From Paraclostridium ghonii (GTDB taxonomy: Bacteria > Bacillota > Clostridia > Peptostreptococcales > Peptostreptococcaceae): DNA of 33,702 bases. Both the position numbers and the translations under genes were made by a program. Every line of letters begins with the position of its first letter. The stretch's first letter is position 1. Below are positions 17,970-25,803 of this stretch, piece by piece. The notes beneath the pieces are model-generated. The model searched no databases. It was not told the DNA's origin and saw only the letters and a program-made list of their open reading frames with translations. The stretch spans positions 1 to 33,702 of the forward strand of contig NZ_JAKEDR010000013.1 in NCBI RefSeq assembly GCF_023653455.1, written 5' to 3'.

Positions 17970-19058
17970 TTGAAAGGTAGAAAAATTAACTTTAATCTTG
18001 TTTTAACACTTATAATAACTTATGTGTTTATAAAGTTTATAGATAACTATAAGTATTTTTTTAATATAGTAAAATTGTTATTCTCTTTACTGACACCATT
18101 TATTATAGCTTTTATTTTAGCTTACATATTTTCACCAATAGTAAATTATTTAGAGACCAAATTAAAGCTAAAAAGAATTTATTCGCTATTTATAACATAT
18201 GGAATTTTAATTTTTATTATAATCTCTTTTATATTTTTTACAGCTCCTGCTATAGTAAGTAGTTTAGCTGATATAGTTAGTCAAATCCCTATATATGCTA
18301 AGCAAACCCAATACTTTTTTATAGAAATTGGAGATCAATTAAAAAGTGTTGATCCTAAAACCTTAAAAGAAATCGGAGATAAAGTTTTTTCAGCAATGCC
18401 TGAAATAAGCAATTTACTTATAGGCTATTTAGGTGATATTTTCACAACTACATTCTCTATTTCTAAATTTATTGTTCAGTTTATATTCGCCTTTATAATT
18501 TGTTTCTACATAATATTAGAGAAGGAAAGTTTTATTTCATTTTATAAAAAAACTCTTCATGTATTTTTAGGTGAAAAAAACACCTTATTTATTTTGGAAC
18601 TAGGGAATAATATAAATGATAGTATAGGGAAATACTTTTCAGGTAAGATTTTAGATTCATTTATAGTAGGGGTTATATCAGGTATAGGACTTTACCTGAT
18701 TGGATCTCCGTATGCACTATTATTTGGTACTTTGATAGGTTTTATGAATATGATTCCTTATTTTGGACCTGTAATAGGTATGACACCTGTTGTTATAATA
18801 AACTTATTTTATAACCCTAGTGTTGCATTGTTTTCACTAGTTTATTTAATACTTGTTCAACAGATTGAAATTGTATTTATAGAACCTAAAATTGTAGGGG
18901 GGCAACTTGGACTTAGCCCTTTTTTCACAATATTAGCAGTTACAGTTGGTGGCGGATTCTTTGGTATTCCAGGTATGATTCTTTCAGCACCTCTTATGGG
19001 TGTTTTTAAGATCTATTTAGTGAACTTTATAAATCACAAATATAGTTCTACATTATAG
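17970..19058 (+). CDS. AI-2E family (PerM/YtvI-like) permease
   Basis: This protein of about 362 residues has seven or eight membrane helices. Hallmarks are the paired N-terminal helices with PFIIAFILAYIFSPIVNYLE, a central soluble helical part (IVSQIPIYAKQTQYFFIEIG), and the conserved C-terminal GFMNMIPYFGPVIGMTPV and EPKIVGGQLGLSPFFTILAV. Family members export small molecules or act as Na+/H+ antiporters; in Bacillus the YtvI branch is sporulation-linked, but that assignment is only a guess here. I prefer the TTG at 17970, nine bases after AAAGGA, over the TTG at 17952, which lies before that site. A TATAAT at 17911-17916 may be its -10. It is divergent from cspBA. Confidence 0.88.
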   Translation: MKGRKINFNLVLTLIITYVFIKFIDNYKYFFNIVKLLFSLLTPFIIAFILAYIFSPIVNYLETKLKLKRIYSLFITYGILIFIIISFIFFTAPAIVSSLADIVSQIPIYAKQTQYFFIEIGDQLKSVDPKTLKEIGDKVFSAMPEISNLLIGYLGDIFTTTFSISKFIVQFIFAFIICFYIILEKESFISFYKKTLHVFLGEKNTLFILELGNNINDSIGKYFSGKILDSFIVGVISGIGLYLIGSPYALLFGTLIGFMNMIPYFGPVIGMTPVVIINLFYNPSVALFSLVYLILVQQIEIVFIEPKIVGGQLGLSPFFTILAVTVGGGFFGIPGMILSAPLMGVFKIYLVNFINHKYSSTL

Positions 19059-19099
19059 TTAATAAATATACTTTTTAAACACTTTTTTAATTACAATTT

Positions 19100-19135
19100 A
19101 GTAACCTCAAGTAACAAGTATGTAACTGTTATAAT
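19100..19135 (+). promoter_or_regulatory. promoter with WalR-like direct repeats
   Basis: TATAAT lies at 19130-19135 with no good -35 box. In its place are AGTAAC (19100-19105), AGTAAC (19110-19115) and TGTAAC (19121-19126). The last two are separated by five bases, the spacing of OmpR/PhoB-family sites and one mismatch from the WalR consensus TGTWAH-N5-TGTWAH. Confidence 0.45.
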
Positions 19136-19200
19136 ATAAATAGTTTATGGTAATATTTATATATAGAAGATAACTTATATATTTGAAAAGAGGTAATGAT

Positions 19201-19890
19201 ATGAAAAAATTAGTTATTGTTTTATTTGTTTTCTGTAGTGTATTATTTGTTACTAATCCTATTTTTAAATCTTCATTTGCAAATAATGAATCAAAATCTA
19301 GTAACGAAGCCACAAAGGTTGATAAACCAACCGCCAAAGAAACTGAGAATAAAGCACTGGAAACTAATACTGTATCTGATATAGATGATAGTGATTCTAA
19401 CAAAGATGTCACAGCTAAAAAGGTTAGTAATACACCTAACAAAGATAACTCTGATTTAGAATCTAAAAAGGAAGTTTCTAATGTAAAAGCTTCAGATGAT
19501 AAAAAAGTTTCTAAAACTAATGAAACTAATAAAAAAGATGATATAGTAAAACCTAATGATTCTAAAAATAAGGTTGAAACTAATAAGCCTAGTGAATCTA
19601 ACAATGTTATTGAAAATGATAAGTCTAAGGAACCTGTTAAAAATAAAGAAGATAGTGTAGCAAAAACTTTAACTAAAGATGATGCTTTAAAATTATTATT
19701 GGACATGAATCCAAATTTAGTATACGCATACCAAGGTGATGAAAATACATTCTCTGCTTTAAAAAACAAAGGTCTTTCTGGATATGTATTTTTACCTAAT
19801 GTAGACACTGACTTAGGATATTTTGTAGATAAAAATACATCTAGTATATACTACTTCCATCCTAGTGGATATTTAGAAAAAATAAAATAA
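19201..19890 (+). CDS. secreted protein with long charged linker, unknown function
   Basis: This protein of about 229 residues has a typical signal peptide (MKKLVIVLFVFCSVLFVTNP, probable cleavage after SSFA-N). About 130 residues of low-complexity sequence rich in K, N, S, D, E and T follow. It ends in a small C-terminal domain of about 70 residues (LTKDDALKLLLDMNPNLVYAY, then SGYVFLPNVDTDLGYF and YYFHPSGYLEKIK). The linker resembles wall-spanning or intrinsically disordered tethers, and the aromatic-rich end may bind a surface ligand. I do not recognise the domain. The ATG at 19201 follows AGAGGTAATGAT; an upstream TTG at 19183 lies before the ribosome binding site and is rejected. Promoter repeats suggest control by an envelope-stress regulator. 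Confidence 0.78.
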   Translation: MKKLVIVLFVFCSVLFVTNPIFKSSFANNESKSSNEATKVDKPTAKETENKALETNTVSDIDDSDSNKDVTAKKVSNTPNKDNSDLESKKEVSNVKASDDKKVSKTNETNKKDDIVKPNDSKNKVETNKPSESNNVIENDKSKEPVKNKEDSVAKTLTKDDALKLLLDMNPNLVYAYQGDENTFSALKNKGLSGYVFLPNVDTDLGYFVDKNTSSIYYFHPSGYLEKIK

Positions 19891-19891
19891 T

Positions 19892-19935
19892 AAAAATCCT
19901 GAGAATACATTTTAAAATGTACTCTCAGGATTTTT
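19892..19935. terminator. shared terminator between convergent genes
   Basis: Arms 19892-19913 and 19914-19935 form a 22-position inverted repeat with one A-C mismatch, which becomes a U-G wobble in the minus-strand RNA. It overlaps the stop of the minus-strand gene and follows the plus-strand gene, with T-runs on both sides. Confidence 0.85.
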
Positions 19936-21498
19936 TATTTGTAAATTTTTTTGTTCAATCTCAATTTTCTTTCTTTCTAAATTCAAAACTTCACTACTTT
20001 TACTAGATCCTTGTGATGAATTTGCTATCACATACACATCAATATTTATATCTTCAGATAGATTTACTGGAATACTAATATTATTTTCTCTTATTCCATA
20101 TTGATACAATTCAAATCCTCCATTTGGTGAAGCTATGTTGTTTCGTATATAAACACTGTATGTGCAATCAAAACTCGCTAGTTTATCCCATGAAAGGTTT
20201 ATATTTCCATCGTCATTTATATTTCCAGATAAGTTTTTAACTTGATAATTTTGAATATTTTCTGAGTTAGTATATTCTTTTTTAATATTTATTATATCGC
20301 TTTTTTGAGTGTATACTCCATCAGATTTACCTACAACGTATAAGTCTATATCTGGGTTTTTTATATCTTTCAAGTTAATAGTTATAGTGGTCTTTACTTT
20401 CTTACCTTTTCCTATCTCTTCTTTATTTATTTTTATTGACTTAAATAATTTAAAATCTTTTTCTCCCTTTGAATTATTTTTCAGATATACTTCATATTCT
20501 TGTATATCCTCTAAGTAATCCCATGAAAGGTTTATCTCTAAATCATCACCAATAATTTTAGATATAGCTTCTAAGTTTTTAATTTTTTTAGATTCTGTGT
20601 TCTCTTTTAAAACATTTACAGTTATAATTTTACTTTTCCCACCACAGGTTACTTTTACTTTTTCACTACCTTCTCTAAGTCCAGTTACTATTCCATCACT
20701 AGAAACCTCAATAGCGGTTGATATTGGTAACTTAAATCCAACAATTTCATAATTAACTTTAGGGTGCTCTAAGTTTTTGGGAGAAGTTTCTACTTTTACA
20801 TCTAAGCTTTTTTCTTCATTTATATGTAAATTTATATTGTTGTTTATATATAAATCTGAAACTTTAGCTTGTATGTTAAACTTGTATTCTTTGATTTTAT
20901 CTCCAGCTTTTATCTTTAATGTAGAGTTTCCTACTCCAATAGCTTTTAGCTTATTATTTTCCACTTTCAAAACCTTTTCATTAGATATATCATATGTATA
21001 TTTTTCTTTTTCTTTGAACTTGAAATCAACATCTACATTTACATCTATAGGAGAACTATCTCCCACATATTTTAACTTATTTATAGATACATCTATATTT
21101 TCTACTTTAGGATTTACAACTCTTATAGTAGCTTTTCTTATGGCCCTATTATCTTTCATAATCATAATTGCCGAGTACCCTTCTTTTATCCCCGTTATAG
21201 TATCATCTTTTATTGATAAAATATCAGAATCAGATGCTTTATACCAAATCCTAGGTCTTGATGCATATGGCGGTATTACAATATACTCTCCACTATTTAC
21301 TTTTATAGAATCGCCTAATTTTATTACATATTCGTCTATATTTTGAATATAATCACCTTGTGTCATCCGCAGTTCCACACCTTTTACTAGTGGACTTATT
21401 ATTCCATATTTGAAAAGAAAGTACTGGCCTATAAATATAGCTACAATTATTATGCTACAAAAATAAATTTTATTTTTTTTCTCCCTCCAAAAATTCAT
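19912..21498 (-). CDS. membrane-anchored protein with Ig-like (BIG2) and FN3-like domains
   Basis: This 528-residue protein has one N-terminal membrane helix (IYFCSIIIVAIFIGQYFLFKYGI) and a large extracytoplasmic part. Residues of about 40-310 look like tandem bacterial Ig-like units, each ending in a BIG2 pattern (DDTITGIKEGYSAIMI, NNKLKAIGVGNSTLKI, DGIVTGLREGSEKVKV). Two fibronectin-III-like repeats follow (INLSWDYLEDIQEYEVYLKN, then INLSWDKLASFDCTYSVYIR). Such modules are structural or adhesive; no enzyme motif is seen. The ATG follows AAGGAAGTGGATTA. A fully paired hairpin sits in its leader (21518-21549). It appears to be transcribed alone. Confidence 0.8.
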   Translation of the reverse strand: MNFWREKKNKIYFCSIIIVAIFIGQYFLFKYGIISPLVKGVELRMTQGDYIQNIDEYVIKLGDSIKVNSGEYIVIPPYASRPRIWYKASDSDILSIKDDTITGIKEGYSAIMIMKDNRAIRKATIRVVNPKVENIDVSINKLKYVGDSSPIDVNVDVDFKFKEKEKYTYDISNEKVLKVENNKLKAIGVGNSTLKIKAGDKIKEYKFNIQAKVSDLYINNNINLHINEEKSLDVKVETSPKNLEHPKVNYEIVGFKLPISTAIEVSSDGIVTGLREGSEKVKVTCGGKSKIITVNVLKENTESKKIKNLEAISKIIGDDLEINLSWDYLEDIQEYEVYLKNNSKGEKDFKLFKSIKINKEEIGKGKKVKTTITINLKDIKNPDIDLYVVGKSDGVYTQKSDIINIKKEYTNSENIQNYQVKNLSGNINDDGNINLSWDKLASFDCTYSVYIRNNIASPNGGFELYQYGIRENNISIPVNLSEDINIDVYVIANSSQGSSKSSEVLNLERKKIEIEQKNLQIKNPESTF

Positions 21499-21517
21499 TA
21501 ATCCACTTCCTTATTAA

Positions 21518-21549
21518 TTAGAGGACTACTTTATGAAGCAGCCCTCTAA
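21518..21549 (-). promoter_or_regulatory. hairpin in the 5' leader of the Ig/FN3-like gene
   Basis: Arms TTAGAGG and CCTCTAA continue inward to a 14-bp stem with a four-base loop. The plus strand shows two A-C mismatches; in the minus-strand RNA both are wobble pairs, so the hairpin is complete only in the sense transcript. It lies just upstream of the ribosome binding site and has no T-run, so it is not an ordinary terminator. Confidence 0.5.
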
Positions 21550-21630
21550 TATGATATTTCTTATTAAAATTATATACTATAATTTGTATTTTTAAAACTA
21601 TTTAGGAAGATTTTGTTATAATCTTAATTA

Positions 21631-21665
21631 AAAAGAACTTACAGCAAAGTACTGTAAGCTCTTTT
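21631..21665 (-). terminator. terminator of the gapB-like gene
   Basis: CTTACAG (21638-21644) and CTGTAAG (21652-21658) are extended by an AAAAAGA/TCTTTTT stem with one position that wobbles in the minus-strand RNA. It ends in a T-run just after the gene. Confidence 0.88.
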
Positions 21666-21668
21666 TAA

Positions 21669-22706
21669 TTAAGCACTTGCTTTGCTAGAAATTAAAAGTT
21701 CTTTTGCAACATATGATACTAAATCTACCGTTCTGCATGAATATCCCCATTCATTGTCATACCATGCTACGACTTTAACCATATTTCCATCATTAACCAT
21801 AGTTGATAATCCGTCTACTATAGATGACTCTGAAGTTTGCTTATAATCTATAGATACAAGTGGTAAGTCTGAATATCCTAATACTCCATTTAATTCTTTC
21901 TTAGAGGCATTTTCTAAAACTTTATTTACTTCTTCAACACTTACATCTCTACTAAATTCACAAACTAAATCTACCATAGAAACACTAGGACTTGGAACCC
22001 TTACTGCAAATCCATTTAATTTTCCTTCTAAATCTGGCAATACTTTTGATACTGCTTTTGCTGCTCCTGTTGTTGTTGGGATCATAGAAACTCCTGCACT
22101 TCTCGCTCTTCTAAGATCTTTATGTGTTTTATCTAGTATTTGTTGATCATTAGTATATGCATGAATAGTAGTCATTAAACCTTTTTCTATTCCAAATTCT
22201 GAATCTAAAACTTTTACTACTGGAGCTATACAGTTTGTAGTACAAGATGCATTAGAAATTATGTGATGTGTACTACTATCGTATTCATTTTCATTTACAC
22301 CCATTACTATAGTCTTGTCTTCATTTTTTCCTGGTGCAGTAATTATTACCTTTTTAGCTCCTGCATTTATATGTTTTTGAGCATCTTCTTTTTTAGTGAA
22401 TTTTCCAGTAGACTCTATAACTATATCTACGCCCATTTCTTCCCATGGTAAATTTTCAGGATCATTTTCTTTTAATACTTTTATTTTTCTTCCATTTACA
22501 ATTATATTTTCTTTTTCATCAGTTTCTACTTTTCCTCTAAAAACACCATAAGAAGAATCATAAGTAAATAAATGAGCTAGTGTTTTAGCATCACTTCTTG
22601 CATTTATAGCAACTATTTCAAACCCTTCCAAACCGTTTTCCTCAGCTATTCTTAAAACCATTCTTCCTATTCTTCCAAATCCATTTATTGCAACTCTTAC
22701 CTTCAT
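21669..22706 (-). CDS. gapB: glyceraldehyde-3-phosphate dehydrogenase, GapB-like
   Basis: This full-length 345-residue GAPDH catalyses the interconversion of glyceraldehyde-3-phosphate and 1,3-bisphosphoglycerate. The Rossmann motif is INGFGRIGR (7-15). Catalytic Cys155 sits in SNASCTTNC, and His182 in TTIHAYTND. The cofactor-selecting positions differ from glycolytic NAD enzymes: Ala36-Arg37 replace the usual Asp-Leu after VAIN, and Lys193-Thr194 replace Leu-Pro before HKDLRRAR. With the MKVRVAINGFGRIGRMV start and APGKNEDKTIVMGVNE this matches the Bacillus GapB branch, which prefers NADP and works in gluconeogenesis. It is not in a pgk-tpi operon, also unlike the glycolytic gene. The ATG follows GGGAGGACGTTATA. 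The cofactor assignment is inference. Confidence 0.93.
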   Translation of the reverse strand: MKVRVAINGFGRIGRMVLRIAEENGLEGFEIVAINARSDAKTLAHLFTYDSSYGVFRGKVETDEKENIIVNGRKIKVLKENDPENLPWEEMGVDIVIESTGKFTKKEDAQKHINAGAKKVIITAPGKNEDKTIVMGVNENEYDSSTHHIISNASCTTNCIAPVVKVLDSEFGIEKGLMTTIHAYTNDQQILDKTHKDLRRARSAGVSMIPTTTGAAKAVSKVLPDLEGKLNGFAVRVPSPSVSMVDLVCEFSRDVSVEEVNKVLENASKKELNGVLGYSDLPLVSIDYKQTSESSIVDGLSTMVNDGNMVKVVAWYDNEWGYSCRTVDLVSYVAKELLISSKASA

Positions 22707-22829
22707 TATAACGTCCTCCCAGTTTTTATATTAATTTATAGTATGCTTTATTTGTTTATTTAGTGTACTCTTTTTAACTTTTCTCACTTATATATATAAC
22801 ACTTTATTTTATATAGGTCAACACTTTTA

Positions 22830-22897
22830 TGAAGAAAACATGTAAAAAAAGGTTGCTTGATAAAAATCAAGCAACCTTTTTTTACATGTTTTCTTCA
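22830..22897 (-). terminator. 31-bp perfect inverted repeat overlapping a gene end
   Basis: Bases 22830-22860 are the exact reverse complement of 22867-22897, with a six-base loop. The core AAAAAAAGGTTGCTTGA with T-run is a strong terminator for the minus-strand gene. The right arm continues across its stop codon and last codons, which is much longer than a normal terminator. Confidence 0.88.
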
Positions 22898-23088
22898 AAT
22901 TTTTTATTCAACCTAGCTAACATATTTTTAGAGAATTTAGCAATATCTTCTGGTACTCCAATGCTATTCGCCAAGACTGTATAACATTGAATCGCTCTTT
23001 TATAGTCCTTTTTTCCTGTATAAGATTTAAAAGCTTCTTCTGCTAAATCTTTGCATATAACTTGCATTCTTTCATATCTTTTTCTCAA
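22882..23088 (-). CDS. small helical protein of unknown function
   Basis: This is a 68-residue, soluble, basic, all-helical protein (CKDLAEEAFKSYTGKKDYKRA, then IQCYTVLANSIGVPEDIAKFSKNML). The pattern resembles a single TPR-like helical hairpin, but I do not recognise the family. The start is TTG at 23088, seven bases after AGGGGG. It begins 84 bases downstream of the penicillin-binding protein stop, with no terminator between, so it may be co-transcribed with it. Its 3' end is built into an exceptionally long terminator hairpin. Confidence 0.7.
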   Translation of the reverse strand: MRKRYERMQVICKDLAEEAFKSYTGKKDYKRAIQCYTVLANSIGVPEDIAKFSKNMLARLNKKFEENM

Positions 23089-23172
23089 ATCTATTCCCCC
23101 TATGAAAGTAGTGTATACTTATATATATGTTTTTTTATGCACTAGTTACACTAGAAATAGATTATTTTAATT

Positions 23173-25170
23173 TTATTTTTTAAGGTAGTATTCCATAATA
23201 TTTTTAACTTTTACAGTAGGTATCTCACTCCCACCTCTTCCTTTTACATTTTCTATCATCATAGATATAGCAAGTTTACCGTTATCTATATCAACAGCTG
23301 CAAACCAACCATTTTCATTTGCATTTGTATCTTCTTTATCTTTTTTTAATTCAGCAGTGCCTGTTTTTCCTGCTATGTTTACGCCCTCAATCTTAGCTGA
23401 ATGACCAGTTCCATTAGTATCATTTATCACAGCTGAAAAGCAATCTCTGATAGTATCTAATGATTCTTTTTCTATAGCTTGCTTATACACTTTAGCTTCT
23501 GAGCCTTTCGTTATATCTATTTTGGGCATCATTATTTTACCATCATTTCCTAAACTTGAATATATCATAGTCATATTTAAAGGAGTTGTTAACACTTCAC
23601 CTTGCCCATATCCCGTAGCAGCCAATAATGATTTATTGTTTAGGTCTCCACTATTAGATATTTTAGATTGCTCTATAGGATATCCAAATTTTAGATTTTC
23701 TCCAATACCAAACTTTTTAGCTCCATTTACAAAATCTTCTCCACCTATATTAATTGCAGCTTTTGCAAAATATATATTATCTGAATATATTGTTGCATCT
23801 TTTAAATTCACTGGTTTTCCAGGATCTGTAACCCTAGTTACCCCATATTCTTCCCATGAGTTGCCTTTTATGTCAACAGTTTTATTAGGATCTATCTTCT
23901 TATCTTGAACCCCTATAGCTGCTGTTACTAACTTCATTGTTGATCCTGGTGAGTATGCGTTTTTAAATCTTCTTTTTAATTGATCATTGTTACTTGATTC
24001 CCACTTAGATTTTTCGCTTTTTGTTATATATGTCATGTAACTATTTGGATCAAATGAAGGTGAACTTACCATTGCTAAAATTTCACCTGTTTTTGGATCT
24101 GTAGCTACACTTGCTCCTTTTTCTTCTTTCATTTCATCATATATTTTTTTCTGTAACTCAATATCTATAGATAATTTTATATCTTCTCCATTTTTTACTT
24201 TTTTCTCAGCTAAAACATCTTTTTTACCCTGAGGCGTTAATATGTATACACAGCCTCCATCTTGTGCTCTTAATTTATCTTCATATATCTCCTCTATTCC
24301 ACCTATTCCTATTTCACTATTCTTATTGTATCCTTTATTTTTTTTATCTTTCAACTGTTCTTGTGTAATATTTCCAGTGTATCCAATTAAACTACCTATT
24401 GCTTCTCCACCATTATACACTCTGGCATGTTTATTGGTAGAAACTTGAACTCCAGGTATTTGAATTAATTTTTCTATTTTCTCATTTTCAGAATCTAGTA
24501 AACTTACTATATCTACAGCATGTTCTGGATTTGAATTTGCATTTATTTTATTTTCAATATAACTTGTACTTATATCTAAAGTATTGGCTATTTCATCTAT
24601 TTTGCTCTTTTCATTAGAATCTTTAAATTTACTTAAATTTAATTGTACTTGTTTTAACTGTCCTTCCCCTGCAATTAAATTATTATTTCTATCATATATG
24701 CTACCTCTTTTACCTTTGTAGTCATCTGTTTCTATCCCTACTTTGTCTTCCTTTTTTAAATCAGGAAGAATTAATCCATAGTCCCAATCAATCTTGTAGT
24801 ATTTTTCTTCTTTTGCTATTCTTATTTTAACTTTTGATGAGTCTATTTTACCCCCAAGTGTTTCAATACTTACATTTAGATATATATCTTTTCCTTCATC
24901 AAAACTTTCATCTGTTTTGGATATTTTAATATCCCTTGCTTTTATACGCTTATATATATCTGTATATGATTGTATAAAATCTTCTTTGCTTATATTTTTT
25001 TGAGATTCTTTTGAAAGCATAACATACATTTTTTCAAAATCTTGGTTTTGCCAGGATTCAATATACTCATTTAGTGTATTTTCAGCCTTAGATGAAGATG
25101 TACATCCAGTAATAAAGATTATACTTGATACTATTATTAAACTTATAGTAAATAATTTGAATTTTTTCAA
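23173..25170 (-). CDS. class B penicillin-binding protein with MecA-type N-terminal domain
   Basis: This 665-residue lipoprotein transpeptidase cross-links peptidoglycan outside the membrane. The signal peptide ends in a lipobox (ITGC, Cys23). Residues of about 30-135 form an NTF2-like MecA_N domain (LNEYIESWQNQDFEKMYVMLS). A PBP dimer domain follows (GKRGSIYDRNNNLIAGEG). The transpeptidase motifs are Ser410-Thr-Met-Lys413, Ser463-Asp-Asn465 and Lys602-Thr-Gly604. This layout is shared with PBP2a of Staphylococcus and PBP5 of Enterococcus, often low-affinity beta-lactam targets, but affinity cannot be read here. The start is TTG at 25170, eight bases after GGGGG. A palindrome at the promoter suggests repression. 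Confidence 0.92.
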   Translation of the reverse strand: MKKFKLFTISLIIVSSIIFITGCTSSSKAENTLNEYIESWQNQDFEKMYVMLSKESQKNISKEDFIQSYTDIYKRIKARDIKISKTDESFDEGKDIYLNVSIETLGGKIDSSKVKIRIAKEEKYYKIDWDYGLILPDLKKEDKVGIETDDYKGKRGSIYDRNNNLIAGEGQLKQVQLNLSKFKDSNEKSKIDEIANTLDISTSYIENKINANSNPEHAVDIVSLLDSENEKIEKLIQIPGVQVSTNKHARVYNGGEAIGSLIGYTGNITQEQLKDKKNKGYNKNSEIGIGGIEEIYEDKLRAQDGGCVYILTPQGKKDVLAEKKVKNGEDIKLSIDIELQKKIYDEMKEEKGASVATDPKTGEILAMVSSPSFDPNSYMTYITKSEKSKWESSNNDQLKRRFKNAYSPGSTMKLVTAAIGVQDKKIDPNKTVDIKGNSWEEYGVTRVTDPGKPVNLKDATIYSDNIYFAKAAINIGGEDFVNGAKKFGIGENLKFGYPIEQSKISNSGDLNNKSLLAATGYGQGEVLTTPLNMTMIYSSLGNDGKIMMPKIDITKGSEAKVYKQAIEKESLDTIRDCFSAVINDTNGTGHSAKIEGVNIAGKTGTAELKKDKEDTNANENGWFAAVDIDNGKLAISMMIENVKGRGGSEIPTVKVKNIMEYYLKK

Positions 25171-25217
25171 TTCTATTTCCCCCGTTCTTTTCTAATTGTC
25201 ATATCTTAAAACTCTAC

Positions 25218-25244
25218 ATTATATTACACGGTTTTTTTTGTAAT
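25218..25244 (-). promoter_or_regulatory. -10 box and palindrome upstream of the penicillin-binding protein
   Basis: TATAAT (complement of 25218-25223) abuts a perfect inverted repeat ATTACA-N10-TGTAAT (25223-25244) lying in the promoter spacer. The -35 box is poor. TACA/TGTA half-sites recall BlaI/MecI operators, although the spacing differs. Confidence 0.45.
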
Positions 25245-25338
25245 TAAAGGTAGGTTTTAAGTTTCCCCTTATTTAATTATATATATTTATTCTGTATAAT
25301 TCATTTATTTTCGTAAATTCTTATTAATTTTATAAAAA

Positions 25339-25378
25339 AAGAAAAAGACTTTACTTTCAGCTATAAAGTCTTTTTCTT
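25339..25378 (-). terminator. terminator overlapping the 125-residue gene
   Basis: AAGAAAAAGACTTTA (25339-25353) and TAAAGTCTTTTTCTT (25364-25378) pair perfectly around a ten-base loop. One arm lies inside the coding end, and a T-run follows on the minus strand. Confidence 0.85.
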
Positions 25379-25738
25379 CTTTACTTTTCTTTTTTTAACT
25401 TTTCTTTTTCTCCCTCTAGTTAATTCATATGAGGTTACATTCTCAATGTCTTCTTCAGTCAATGTTTCAGATACTATAGCTTGTTGTTGAGATTGATTTT
25501 TTTCAAATCCTCTCTTTGTTATTATTAATGACAAATCTGATGATAATTGACTTAAAAAAACTAAAAAAAGAGTTAAATCTGCATCATTTAGTTCTTCGCC
25601 TATAGCATAAGCTAGTGTTGCTGATAATATTACGTACTCTGCATATGTATAATTCATTAATCCTGAGTTTTGTTTATTATTTTTACAATTATAGTTATTA
25701 TTAATGTTATTTGTTACTTCAGTTTTATTACAGTTCAT
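25361..25738 (-). CDS. small protein of unknown function with basic tail (possibly DUF6774-like)
   Basis: This protein of about 125 residues has three parts. The N-terminus is rich in Asn and Cys (MNCNKTEVTNNINNNYNCK). A hydrophobic-helical centre (VILSATLAYAIGEELNDADL, then TLFLVFLSQLSSDLSLI) resembles, from memory, the short DUF6774 domain. The C-terminal tail is very basic (GRKRKVKKRKVKKKKTL) and could bind nucleic acid or membrane phosphates. The ATG at 25738 has an AGAGGTGGTTT site. The reading frame is open upstream into the map gene, but that extension has no ribosome binding site and is rejected. It lies 65 bases downstream of map on the same strand. Confidence 0.65.
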   Translation of the reverse strand: MNCNKTEVTNNINNNYNCKNNKQNSGLMNYTYAEYVILSATLAYAIGEELNDADLTLFLVFLSQLSSDLSLIITKRGFEKNQSQQQAIVSETLTEEDIENVTSYELTRGRKRKVKKRKVKKKKTL

Positions 25739-25803
25739 AAACCACCTCTTAAAAGTAACTTGTGCTAATAATATACATATGCACTTATCAATGATATTAT
25801 TAT

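Noticed and set aside
19107..19808. 233-residue minus-strand reading frame opposite the secreted linker protein
   Set aside because: It is the antisense of low-complexity Lys/Asn/Ser codons, which gives an artificial Ser/Leu-rich protein. There is no ribosome binding site, and the plus-strand gene has a signal peptide, promoter and terminator.
23142..23154. CTAGT-TAC-ACTAG palindrome after the penicillin-binding protein gene
   Set aside because: The five-base arms are short and no T-run follows, so it is neither a convincing terminator nor a distinct operator.
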